Assembly (NCBI GenBank): GCA_016700335.1
Contig: CP065014.1
Coordinates: forward strand, 2,455,001 to 2,519,000
Length of the DNA stretch: 64,000 nt
Reading direction: 5' to 3'
DNA from: Chlorobiota bacterium
GTDB taxonomy: Bacteria > Bacteroidota > Ignavibacteria > OLB7
Of this stretch, positions 54,895 through 63,531 are shown in pieces; positions within the stretch are counted from its first letter, which is position 1; every line of letters starts with the position of its first letter. The position numbers and the translations under genes were made by a program. The notes beneath the pieces were generated by a model. The model searched no databases, was not told the origin of the DNA, and saw only the letters and a program-made list of their open reading frames with translations.

Positions 54895-54925
54895 CAAAAT
54901 TACCTCATCATATCATAATTTGCAA
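54895..54925 (-). promoter_or_regulatory. Promoter of the candidate ncRNA
   Basis: Minus strand: TTG (54925-54923), 20-nt spacer, TAATTTTG (54902-54895). It starts transcription near 54888, heading into the closing helix. Confidence 0.55.
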
Positions 54926-55046
54926 TTAAGGATTATCACATGATTAATCTAATGATGTAAGCGTATTAAATTCAATATCATTCGATTACAATTTCAATAC
55001 TAAATTTTAATTTCAAATTGTTTAATGTAGTTTTTCAAAATAAAAA

Positions 55047-55073
55047 AGCCATAATTGAATTTCAATTGTGGCT
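55047..55073 (-). terminator. Terminator of the DUF547 gene
   Basis: A 13-bp stem with one wobble (55047-55059 with 55061-55073), followed on the minus strand by a T6 run. It lies 30 bp beyond the DUF547 stop. Confidence 0.8.
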
Positions 55074-55102
55074 CATAATATTACTATGAAATTTGAAAAA
55101 AA

Positions 55103-55831
55103 TTATTTACCATTCAATGACCAATTATATTCCATATAATCTATGATAACATCTGTGTTAACTTTTATAAAATCTTGCATACCTTTTGTACCATACTTTT
55201 TAAGAAATTCTATTTCACCTTTTTTATCACTAAAATCTTTTGAATACCATTCAAATATTTTTGAAAGATAAATTGTCTTTTTTGCTTCATCGAGTTTGTT
55301 TTGAGAACTAGCTAAATAGTTTTTTGCATTAGTTGATAACATAGCCATTACAGTTTTACCTGTATATACTTTATTTACAATTGGAGGACAACTTACAGCT
55401 CCACAAACCAAACCAAAATGAACTAATGGTTCTTTGAATTTTGCTCTTACTATATCATTTTCAATTTCATTCAATGTCAAATTCTTGTTGGCAATTTTAA
55501 ATTTTTTAACATCAAAAAATCCCTTTACATCAGTCGGTTTTTTAATTCCAAAATTATCTAATACATTTTTTATAACGCATGCATTATAAGCATTAATCCA
55601 AAATGCAAGTTGTTCATTCTTGGATAAATCTTCAGGTTTTGCTTTTTCCAATGAAGTAAGATAATTTGTGAAATTTGTATCAGATTTGAAAACAGAATAT
55701 TTGATTTTACCATTTGAAACAGTTTTACTTAATAATTTATTAAATGCTGAATGATCATAAATTCCATTTCCAGCAATTAGAATTGATGTGCTAATAAAAA
55801 AAGTTATAAAATTGAAAGTAAATTTGTTCAT
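55103..55831 (-). CDS. DUF547 secreted protein
   Basis: 242 residues. A signal peptide (SILIAGNGIYD region) and a DUF547 domain (about 70-200) with LAFWINAYNACVIKNVLD, LTLNEIENDIVR, FGLVCGAVSCPPI and KIFEWYSKDF. The Cys and His residues of the CGAVSCPP region resemble a catalytic Cys centre, and the family is remotely like papain-fold/transglutaminase proteins, but no activity is established here. It is followed by its own terminator. Confidence 0.9.
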   Translation of the reverse strand: MNKFTFNFITFFISTSILIAGNGIYDHSAFNKLLSKTVSNGKIKYSVFKSDTNFTNYLTSLEKAKPEDLSKNEQLAFWINAYNACVIKNVLDNFGIKKPTDVKGFFDVKKFKIANKNLTLNEIENDIVRAKFKEPLVHFGLVCGAVSCPPIVNKVYTGKTVMAMLSTNAKNYLASSQNKLDEAKKTIYLSKIFEWYSKDFSDKKGEIEFLKKYGTKGMQDFIKVNTDVIIDYMEYNWSLNGK

Positions 55832-56165
55832 TTGTATTTTAGTTATAATTTTTGATCTGTTTTTTCTATTTGATATTTATTGAATTTACAAAATTACAAT
55901 AATAGAACTATAATAATTAGATTGTTTTTTTATGTAAAGTACTCATAAGACTCAATTCAAATTCATTGTATTAGGTATTAAATTATATTAGTGCATTTTT
56001 AATCTTATTGTTCCATAAAATCTATTAATTATTTTAAATTAAAATCAATCTTTTTAACTTAATCTATCAAATACAATTTGTTTGATTTTTAAAATAACAA
56101 AATCATAAATTAAATTATTTATTGTGGAGTTCAAATTTTAATAAATTAGATTTAATTGATTTTTG
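55832..56165. other. AT-rich intergenic region
   Basis: 334 bp upstream of the DUF547 gene. I see no ORF, promoter box or hairpin of note. Confidence 0.5.
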
Positions 56166-57776
56166 TTAATAATTTTTTAATTCTTTTCTAAATTTGATTA
56201 CACTTTTAATATTTTCAATATCTATTTTATTCCTATTATTTTTCAATAACTTTTTAAGTAAATCATCAACTACTTTAAGCTTTATAAATCTTAAAGATCT
56301 AATTGCTACCACTCTATAGTAATCAATATCAATGTATGGAATTATAAAATCATATACTAATGAGCTCCCCGTGTTTCCTAAAACTTGTAAATATAAATTA
56401 TCATCATCATCTGAATCACCTACTTTTTTTATCAACTGTTTTGTAAGCTCATCACCCCTTTTCAAATCGTAATTATATAAATTGTTAGCAATAATTCCAA
56501 GGCATAACTTAGCCATTTTACTAATCTCTGGAATGCTTGAATTGAAAGCCATGGAGTCAATTAAATCTACTATTTCTTGATTAGGTTTTTTCAGGTTAAT
56601 TAAGTTTGGTAATGCATTATCCATCTTCTTTAAATCATTCCTTTTTAATTTAATATAATTTATAAATGTAGATTGAGCCGATTCTAAGTTAGTATTTACA
56701 AGTGCTGCTAATATAATTTTTAATTTAAAATCTGTTATAGTATCTAACGATATTATATTTAAAAGTTCATTGTTTGAATTTGGTTTTACAATTAACAATG
56801 CTAGAAGTTTATCGAATATTTTCCCATCCCATTTTTCACCAGTTTGCTCTATAGAATCAATCTTTAATAAAATTGAGTTAGTATTGTCATCACCTAAAAT
56901 ATTAATATTTCTGTTAATAAAACGTTTTTGTTTGTAAATGTCTTCATCAATTTCAAACCAATTTGTATAACTACTTTTATCAATATTTGATTCATTATTT
57001 TCTATTGAATTTAAATAATTTACTTTAAGTGTCATAGTTCCATCTCCTATAATTTTCTTATTTACAAAAACAGTTTTTCTTTCTGAAATATTAATATTCT
57101 TTGAAATCAAATTATTGGTATCAATAAAAAATTCACCATTAAATTTTACATTTATTTTAGTATACCCTAAAGTTTCTATATCCCCATATAATTTCGTAAA
57201 CTTTAATTTGTATTTCTTAACATTTATTACACCAGGAATCTTAGTTGGCTTAATTATATATTCGGAAACATATTCACCTGTTGGTTCTTTTTCAATTTTT
57301 GAATATTTTTTATTTATAGAATCACCAATTCTAAATTGGATATTAGAAATTATATTTAACATTATAGAATTAGTTGTAGAAGTTACAACTGTATCCATTG
57401 AGATTGATATAATTTTATTGTCTAAACTCTTTTTTAAAAGTATTGGCTTAGAAAATTGTTCTAGAAATTCAGCAGTTTGAAACCGTGATAAATTTTGGTT
57501 GTTATTTATTATTATTAAATTAAGATCGGAAAAATTTATAATCTCTAAGTTAGTTGAATCTTCATTCTTAATTGAGTTACGGCTTAGATTGCCAGATAGT
57601 TTAATTATAATATTTAACTTTTCATTTATTTCAACTTTTGAATTTTGGGATAATACAGAGGGATTGTAATTACTTTCGGAGTTAAATTCAAAAGAATAAA
57701 TATTTGTTTTTGAAAAACAATGAAATACATTAGCTTGAATTAATATTATAAATAATATTTTATTTAAATTTTTCAT
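56166..57776 (-). CDS. Secreted protein resembling the vitellogenin N-terminal lipid-binding module
   Basis: 536 residues. A signal peptide (LFIILIQANVFHCFSK) precedes a beta-rich part (about 20-290) and a helical part (about 300-520). The helical part follows the vitellogenin-N pattern: FKLKIILAALVNTNLESAQS, NALPNLINLKKPNQEIVDL, AKLCLGIIANNLYNYD, LYLQVLGNTGSSLVYDFIIPYI and YRVVAIRSLRFIKLKVVD. In animals this module is the lipid-loading part of large lipid transfer proteins. This bacterial version ends after the helical part. A hairpin precedes it and may limit expression from upstream genes. Family assignment is by pattern only. Confidence 0.6.
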   Translation of the reverse strand: MKNLNKILFIILIQANVFHCFSKTNIYSFEFNSESNYNPSVLSQNSKVEINEKLNIIIKLSGNLSRNSIKNEDSTNLEIINFSDLNLIIINNNQNLSRFQTAEFLEQFSKPILLKKSLDNKIISISMDTVVTSTTNSIMLNIISNIQFRIGDSINKKYSKIEKEPTGEYVSEYIIKPTKIPGVINVKKYKLKFTKLYGDIETLGYTKINVKFNGEFFIDTNNLISKNINISERKTVFVNKKIIGDGTMTLKVNYLNSIENNESNIDKSSYTNWFEIDEDIYKQKRFINRNINILGDDNTNSILLKIDSIEQTGEKWDGKIFDKLLALLIVKPNSNNELLNIISLDTITDFKLKIILAALVNTNLESAQSTFINYIKLKRNDLKKMDNALPNLINLKKPNQEIVDLIDSMAFNSSIPEISKMAKLCLGIIANNLYNYDLKRGDELTKQLIKKVGDSDDDDNLYLQVLGNTGSSLVYDFIIPYIDIDYYRVVAIRSLRFIKLKVVDDLLKKLLKNNRNKIDIENIKSVIKFRKELKNY

Positions 57777-57786
57777 ATAAAATAAA

Positions 57787-57841
57787 AACGTTGTTACTTT
57801 CAGTTGTCTTTCAAATGGAAAACAATTGTTGTAACAACGTT
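57787..57841 (-). terminator. Intercistronic hairpin in the secreted cluster
   Basis: A perfect 11-bp stem (AACGTTGTTAC 57787-57797 with GTAACAACGTT 57831-57841), followed on the minus strand by T5. It fills the gap between the beta-rich gene's stop and the next gene's start (10 bp apart). It may be a partial terminator or a stabiliser. Confidence 0.65.
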
Positions 57842-57859
57842 AAGAATTTTGAATTTATA

Positions 57860-59437
57860 TTACCAGTTTATGTAAGTATCTTCATTTGTAACATTTCCAG
57901 AATCGAATGATCCAGAGTAATTAAATCCATTCCAAGTGAATAAATCATGCGACCAAATTGTTTTCCATTGCCACCTCCAATTCCTTCTTTGAACTCTTGC
58001 AGTAATTGCCCCACTAAGAAGTTTTAAATTATAACCACATTGAAAATTTCTTCTAAAAAGGAATCCTTGATCTGTAAAGAAAATATCGGATCTGCCAGCT
58101 AAATTAATGCTACCATCAATTACTGTAAGCTTTGCTTCTACCCCAGCCCTAATAATAAATAAATCTACATCACAAGTAGCTTTGCCAATAACTTTTGCAT
58201 ATGGGGTAATTTTTGCATCAAGTGTACTTTTATCAACAAGTACATGGTATTTAACACCCAAATTTCCTTCAGCCCCAACTGAAACTGTAACAGGAACAAC
58301 TAGGGTAAAAGTTTTGCTAAATTTCTTATTGAAAATATAACTTTTTTCTTCATCCTTTGTATAGGATTTAAAACTCTTATCTATTCCAAAAATTGAAAAC
58401 CCAGCAACCTCAGCATTTAACTTTAATCTTGCATTACTATCTTTATGAACAGGATAATCTAGATTTGCGTTAGCACTTAACATTGTGAAGCCGTTATTAA
58501 AAATTGAACCTTCAGCTTTAGCATTTGCTCTGAGCGTTAACCTTGTTGCAGATTTTTTATAGATTTCTCTTGCTTGTTCAATTGGTAATAATGATAATGT
58601 ATCTGCTGTTTTAAATAATTGACCACTTAAAGTTGCATCAGCAGATAAACCTAAATAGACCTTATCTTTAGATCCAAACTCCCATTTCTTTTGAGCTGTA
58701 TGTTGAAAAGTACTTACTAATAATGGTGGTTTTGCAATTCCTATCGACAAGGAACCAGGCTTGATTGCTTGAATACCTGTAGTTTTTGATTTGATTCCTT
58801 TTAAAGTTCTTTGTCTATCAGTTATTGCATTAAATTCATCATTGGTTACGTCGTCAATTGATTTTGCTGTTTTCCCATTTACAATATTACTTTTAGAAAA
58901 ATCAGTATTAATTTCATCAATGGTTTTAAATTTACCTCCAATTGGAATTGCACTTTTCTGTTGATTTAACTTCGATTCATCGTTATCAATTCCAGTTACT
59001 ACAGAATCATCAGTTCGAGTTGATCTTCCATAAGAATTCATTCTTTTCTCAATTTCATTAAGCTCTGCAATATAATCTGAAACATCAACTGTTCTTTTTA
59101 CCAATTTGTTGTTATCATCATTATATTCTATTGTTAGTGTATCATCATCCTTGAGTGCTCTGCCCTCCTGTTTACTTAACTCTTCAATTGTATAAGCATT
59201 AAATGAAACTGCTGATCTCTTATTTTTTATTATACTTATATCGTCTCCATTATTACTTTTTTTTATGAATTTACTTTTAACTGAAGCACTTTTTAATTCT
59301 ATTTGATCATCTAATTTTTTACTATCAATTGGTTTTTTAAATATACCGTCAACAGGTTTTTTTCCTTGTGAAAAAATAATTGTTGGAATAGAAATTGTGA
59401 TGAATGAAATTAAAATAATTTGTTTTAAATATTTCAT
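57860..59437 (-). CDS. Secreted beta-rich protein, unknown family
   Basis: 525 residues. A signal peptide (IILISFITISIPTIIFSQG), a charged low-complexity region (about 25-220), then a beta-rich domain (about 225-500) with alternating strands (LRANAKAEGSIFNNGF, AEVAGFSIFGID, VSVGAEGNLGVKYHVL, GVEAKLTVIDGSINLAG). Aromatic/basic C-terminal part (VQRRNWRWQWKTIW). Located between the trefoil-like and vitellogenin-like genes with gaps of 60-85 bp. It could be the beta-sheet partner of the latter; no direct proof. Confidence 0.75.
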   Translation of the reverse strand: MKYLKQIILISFITISIPTIIFSQGKKPVDGIFKKPIDSKKLDDQIELKSASVKSKFIKKSNNGDDISIIKNKRSAVSFNAYTIEELSKQEGRALKDDDTLTIEYNDDNNKLVKRTVDVSDYIAELNEIEKRMNSYGRSTRTDDSVVTGIDNDESKLNQQKSAIPIGGKFKTIDEINTDFSKSNIVNGKTAKSIDDVTNDEFNAITDRQRTLKGIKSKTTGIQAIKPGSLSIGIAKPPLLVSTFQHTAQKKWEFGSKDKVYLGLSADATLSGQLFKTADTLSLLPIEQAREIYKKSATRLTLRANAKAEGSIFNNGFTMLSANANLDYPVHKDSNARLKLNAEVAGFSIFGIDKSFKSYTKDEEKSYIFNKKFSKTFTLVVPVTVSVGAEGNLGVKYHVLVDKSTLDAKITPYAKVIGKATCDVDLFIIRAGVEAKLTVIDGSINLAGRSDIFFTDQGFLFRRNFQCGYNLKLLSGAITARVQRRNWRWQWKTIWSHDLFTWNGFNYSGSFDSGNVTNEDTYINW

Positions 59438-59497
59438 ATTGTTTTAGATTTGGTTATCTACAAATATATATTTTTAATTCTAATAATCTATTTGAAT

Positions 59498-60064
59498 TTA
59501 TTTTGCAATTCTATAACCTAAATGACAATCTTTATCCCAACCAAGATTTATTCCAGCTGATCTTTTACAATAAACAATGTAGTCATTTTCAACTGTATTA
59601 AATAAACCATATCCATTTCCAGTTTTTACATTTCCAGTTTCACTTGTTGTTTTACCTTTAAAAATCCATTCATATACTGGTGTGCTTGACCAAGTTAAGT
59701 TAATTCCAAGATCCCTTTTTTGATATTTTAAATACCCTCCACCTTTTACTTTAATTGCAATTTTATCTCCTATTAATATATCTGCCCCTGCTTTTGGTCC
59801 TTCAATAGTAATATCATTGTTCTGATTATCAGTCCAACCTAAATTTATACCTCCAAGCATTCCCCTTTTTTCATAATAAATAAATTTTGTGTGTTTAGTT
59901 GCGGCAGTCAAGTTCTTTAAATTACAAGCTGCTCCAGATTTCAAGTTCTGACCAGCTGTTGTTGTTATAATTTCCCAGTCAATTTGTGAAAAACAATTTT
60001 GTGAGATTAAAAATAAAGAGAAGCATAATAACAATTTGACGATTTTTGAATTAAGATTTTTCAT
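59498..60064 (-). CDS. Secreted beta-trefoil-like protein with three GINLGW repeats
   Basis: 188 residues. A signal peptide (KLLLCFSLFLISQNCFSQ) and three internal repeats, each with a basic patch and the core motif: YYEKRGMLGGINLGWTDN, YLKYQKRDLGINLTWSST and YIVYCKRSAGINLGWDKD. Three such repeats of about 45-50 residues suggest a beta-trefoil as in many lectins. Sugar binding is an inference. First gene of the minus-strand cluster; the beta-rich gene starts 60 bp downstream. Confidence 0.8.
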   Translation of the reverse strand: MKNLNSKIVKLLLCFSLFLISQNCFSQIDWEIITTTAGQNLKSGAACNLKNLTAATKHTKFIYYEKRGMLGGINLGWTDNQNNDITIEGPKAGADILIGDKIAIKVKGGGYLKYQKRDLGINLTWSSTPVYEWIFKGKTTSETGNVKTGNGYGLFNTVENDYIVYCKRSAGINLGWDKDCHLGYRIAK

Positions 60065-60408
60065 TTGTTTTTTTGTTGATAAGTTTTTTTGCCTACTCTA
60101 ATAATTACGCTTTTCGGCATCCTCGTGTTTTGTATAATTTAGATTTTAATTAAATATTTTTTCAATTATTAAAAATATCATTCTTACTTCTTTAATATTT
60201 ACAATTCAAAATTAGATTCAAATCATATCAAAAAAAATTGATATCAATCTTAAATTACTTTTGAATTACTTAACGGTTAGTTTTGACTATTTAATGGTTT
60301 TATCAAAATTGGAAATTATTCAATGGTATAACTGCTTTGCTATTTCCTTTCTAAATTTGCATGTTCATTTATATTCTGAAAATTTAATTCTAAGTTTACC
60401 ATTACTTT
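60065..60408. other. Divergent intergenic region before the LytS-type kinase
   Basis: 344 bp. A short open frame (60261-60461) is low-complexity and overlaps the kinase start, so I do not call it. No clear TAnnTTTG pair on either strand. Confidence 0.5.
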
Positions 60409-63400
60409 TTGAAAAGATATTTCGTAACATATCTAAATTGGGTTTTATTAATTACTACTAACTATTTTATAGTTAATGGTCAAGATTTTATTTTCAAAAA
60501 TTTCACAACTACTAATGGTTTACCCAACGGTCTTATTACTTGTGTAAGTCAGTCTATTAATAAAAATATTTTTGTTGGTACATCAGAAGGATTTTATAAA
60601 TTTAATGGTTATTCATTTGAAAACTTATTTATAAAAAATAATTTAACCCACCTAAAAGATCCATTTATTCAGTCTATTACTTCAGATAACTCAGGTGGAA
60701 TTTGGCTAGCATCAAGAACTTCTATTGAAAGATATAACTCTATTACAGATTCATTTTCAGATTTATCAAAATATAGAAATCTAAATTTTAAGTATGATTT
60801 AATTCACAATCTATTTTTTGATGAGAATAAATTTCTTTGGATTGCACCAGATAACAGGAACCCAGTTGTTTTCAATACAAATAATAATACTATGGTTTCT
60901 ATACCATGGAAAGAGTGGGTTTATAGCCATAAATATTCAACTAAAACTTATTTAACTGTAAACAAATTTGTAAAAAAAAACAAATTTGAAACATGGTTAT
61001 GTACAAATGTTGGGCTATATAGTTATAACAGTGCAAACAAGAAATTCAGCATATATTCTTATAAGGATTCTATAGGCAGGTTCTGGGAATATACTGATTT
61101 ATGGGATGATAATAAAGGGAATATCTATTTGAATACAGGTGGAAATGGTATAAGAAAATGGGATACTCATTCTAACACATTATCAGAATATGAATTAAGG
61201 CATGGTCCTGAACCTGAAACTAATGATTATTATTTTTGGAATTTAATCCCTTTTTCAGATAGTATTTTATTAGCAGCAACTTACAAGGGGCTTATGATTC
61301 TGAATTTAAGAACAGGTGTTTATAAGATTAATCAAATAAAAATTGACATGCCTTTCAGCATATTAAATGGTTCAGTAATGTACTTATTTAAAGATGTAGA
61401 AAAATCTGTTTGGCTTTGTGGTTACAACTCTATTTCGAGAATTGATGATATACTTCAAGGAATAAATTTTGTTAAAACGAATAGTGAAAATGGTTTGAAA
61501 ATTAATGCCCTCTGTTTCAATCAAAATAATAACAGCATCTATTATTCAAAAGAAAGTGATTATGCATTATCTGAGTTAAATCAAGACAATAAATCAATTA
61601 CAATCTTAAAAGATAAAAACTTATATGATGTAGTAAAAATTATTGATGATACAAACTTGATTTGGATTGCTACCCACAATAAATTGATTTGTTTTAATTT
61701 ATTAAATGGTAAAAATAAAATTTATGAAATTCCAGATAGTATATTTAACCCATCATTGAGTTCTAGAAAAAATAGAGGTTATTATATAATAGATATGGTA
61801 AAGCAAGATAATGGTGAGTTATGGTTAGCAACAAACGTTGGATTATTTAATTTTAATAAAATCAATAATTGTTTTATAAAAAGGAATTTCACCAAACTAG
61901 ATTTGAATGAAATATGGCAAATTAAATTTGATAGAACTTTTGAAAATATATTTATTTGTTCAAGGAATCCTCCATTATTTATAGTTTATAATTTAAAAAT
62001 TAATAACTATACATCATTTGAATATAACAATAATTTTAAAAACACTTTAGCATCAAGTTTGCCTGAAGGAGTAACTGTTACTCCAGATAATAAAATATGG
62101 GTTATAACCGATCCAGGAGGTATTAGCTGTATTAGTAAGTTGAATAAATCCTACTTTATAAAAAATTATTATGTTCAAGATGGATTACCTACAAATATCT
62201 TCAATTCTATCACATCAGATAAAAAAGGGAGATTGTGGATGACTTTTAGTAATAAATTTTGTTGTTTTAATCCTGTTAATAATAGTTCAAGAATTTTTGA
62301 TGAAAGATTTGGAGTAATTCTTCCTGACACTAGATTTTTTATAAGTAAAGCTAATAATGAAGATATACTGTTATGCGGTTTGGATGGTTATTATAGATTT
62401 AATCCTGATAGTTTATATAATAAAATTCCAAGTTTTATTCCTGAAGTTACTTCATTTAAAGTGATGAATAAAGAGATGTTACAATCATTTACAAAAAATA
62501 ATTTTGTTATTAACACAGACTATAATGAGAATTTTTTTGATATAGAATTTTCTACAAAAAATTATAAATTAATTGAGGAAGCTAAATTCTATTATATGCT
62601 TGAAGGAGTTGATACATCATTTATTCTTGCAGATAACTCAAGAAAGATTTCATATTCTAATTTAAGTCCTGGATTATATAAACTTCATTTGAAATCTAAA
62701 AACTCTATTGGGGAAATTATAAATTCATTAAGAGTTTTAGAAATAAGGATTCATCCTTTATTTATCTATACATGGTATTTTAAAACGTTCTTGATTTTAG
62801 TTTTTTTATTTTTAACTTATCTTTTGTATAAAAGTAAAATCAAAAAGGTTGAAAGAGAAACTACATTAATAAAAAAAATGTACGAGCTTGAGGCAAAATC
62901 TTTAAGAGCTCAAATGAATCCGCATTTTATTTTTAACTGCATGAATACAATTCAATCATGCATTGTTAGTAAAGAATATAATACATCAATAATTTACTTA
63001 TCTAAATTTTCTAAGCTTTTAAGGAGCGTTCTTGAAAATTCTGAAAATAATTTTATTCCACTTTGTGATGAAATTTCAGTAAATACAATTTATATTGAAC
63101 TTGAATTTTTAAGGTTCAAAGAAGAAATTGACTATTCATTTTTAGTAGATTATGAAATTGAAGATGATATTATTTTATTCCCTACACTTTTACTTCAACC
63201 ATTTATTGAAAATGCTATTTGGCATGGCTTGATGAATAAAATTGGAAACAAAAAACTATTTGTGAAATTTTATATTGAAGATAACAGACTTATTTGCATA
63301 ATTGAAGACAATGGGATTGGTAGAATTAAAGCCATGGAAATTAAAAAAAATAAAATTGATAGTGCTAAAAATGAATCGAAAGGTATGGATATTTGCTATC

Positions 63401-63531
63401 ATAGAATTAACCTTTTGAATCAAACAAATTCAGATAATTATCATTTAAAGATTACAGATCTATATGATAATAACAATAATCCTTCAGGAACAAGAGTAAC
63501 TTTTAACTTTCCAATTTTATACAAATCATGA
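60409..63531 (+). CDS. Propeller-type sensor histidine kinase (LytS/YehU class)
   Basis: 1040 residues with a TTG start and signal peptide (LNWVLLITTNYFIVNGQ). Reg_prop two-component propeller repeats fill about 25-690 (GLPNGLITCVSQSINKNI, DNSGGIWLASRTS, DNGELWLATNVGLFNF, DKKGRLWMTFSNKFC), then a Y_Y_Y domain (about 700-775), a membrane helix (about 783-805, LILVFLFLTYLLY) and a LytS-type kinase: phospho-acceptor His839 in QMNPHFIFNCMNTIQ and HATPase EDNGIGRIKA. It overlaps the next gene by 4 bp. The signal sensed is unknown; the propeller type often responds to carbohydrates in Bacteroidota. Confidence 0.93.
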   Translation: MKRYFVTYLNWVLLITTNYFIVNGQDFIFKNFTTTNGLPNGLITCVSQSINKNIFVGTSEGFYKFNGYSFENLFIKNNLTHLKDPFIQSITSDNSGGIWLASRTSIERYNSITDSFSDLSKYRNLNFKYDLIHNLFFDENKFLWIAPDNRNPVVFNTNNNTMVSIPWKEWVYSHKYSTKTYLTVNKFVKKNKFETWLCTNVGLYSYNSANKKFSIYSYKDSIGRFWEYTDLWDDNKGNIYLNTGGNGIRKWDTHSNTLSEYELRHGPEPETNDYYFWNLIPFSDSILLAATYKGLMILNLRTGVYKINQIKIDMPFSILNGSVMYLFKDVEKSVWLCGYNSISRIDDILQGINFVKTNSENGLKINALCFNQNNNSIYYSKESDYALSELNQDNKSITILKDKNLYDVVKIIDDTNLIWIATHNKLICFNLLNGKNKIYEIPDSIFNPSLSSRKNRGYYIIDMVKQDNGELWLATNVGLFNFNKINNCFIKRNFTKLDLNEIWQIKFDRTFENIFICSRNPPLFIVYNLKINNYTSFEYNNNFKNTLASSLPEGVTVTPDNKIWVITDPGGISCISKLNKSYFIKNYYVQDGLPTNIFNSITSDKKGRLWMTFSNKFCCFNPVNNSSRIFDERFGVILPDTRFFISKANNEDILLCGLDGYYRFNPDSLYNKIPSFIPEVTSFKVMNKEMLQSFTKNNFVINTDYNENFFDIEFSTKNYKLIEEAKFYYMLEGVDTSFILADNSRKISYSNLSPGLYKLHLKSKNSIGEIINSLRVLEIRIHPLFIYTWYFKTFLILVFLFLTYLLYKSKIKKVERETTLIKKMYELEAKSLRAQMNPHFIFNCMNTIQSCIVSKEYNTSIIYLSKFSKLLRSVLENSENNFIPLCDEISVNTIYIELEFLRFKEEIDYSFLVDYEIEDDIILFPTLLLQPFIENAIWHGLMNKIGNKKLFVKFYIEDNRLICIIEDNGIGRIKAMEIKKNKIDSAKNESKGMDICYHRINLLNQTNSDNYHLKITDLYDNNNNPSGTRVTFNFPILYKS

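Larger units (their letters stand above)
54604..54902 (-). ncRNA. Candidate structured ncRNA, possibly 6S-like
   Basis: The minus strand has a promoter (54895-54925), a long closing helix ACTTCCTTAG/CTAAGGAAGT (54836-54845 with 54711-54720), an adjacent GGCGG/CCGCC helix, an apical CGCATA/TATGCG helix (54774-54779 with 54738-54743) with a 30-nt loop, a TTGTG/CACAA hairpin, and a terminator at 54604-54635. It has no ORF. It does not carry tmRNA, RNase P or SRP signature sequences. A closed rod with a large internal loop fits 6S RNA, but I could not confirm the family. A promoter-like box also faces the opposite strand, so the direction is not certain. Confidence 0.55.

Noticed and set aside
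54604..54902. tmRNA, RNase P RNA or SRP RNA
   Set aside because: No tmRNA tRNA-like ends or tag, no RNase P core sequences and no SRP GGAAG/tetraloop motif were seen.
60261..60461. 66-codon ORF before the LytS-type kinase
   Set aside because: Low-complexity, overlaps the kinase start and has no support.
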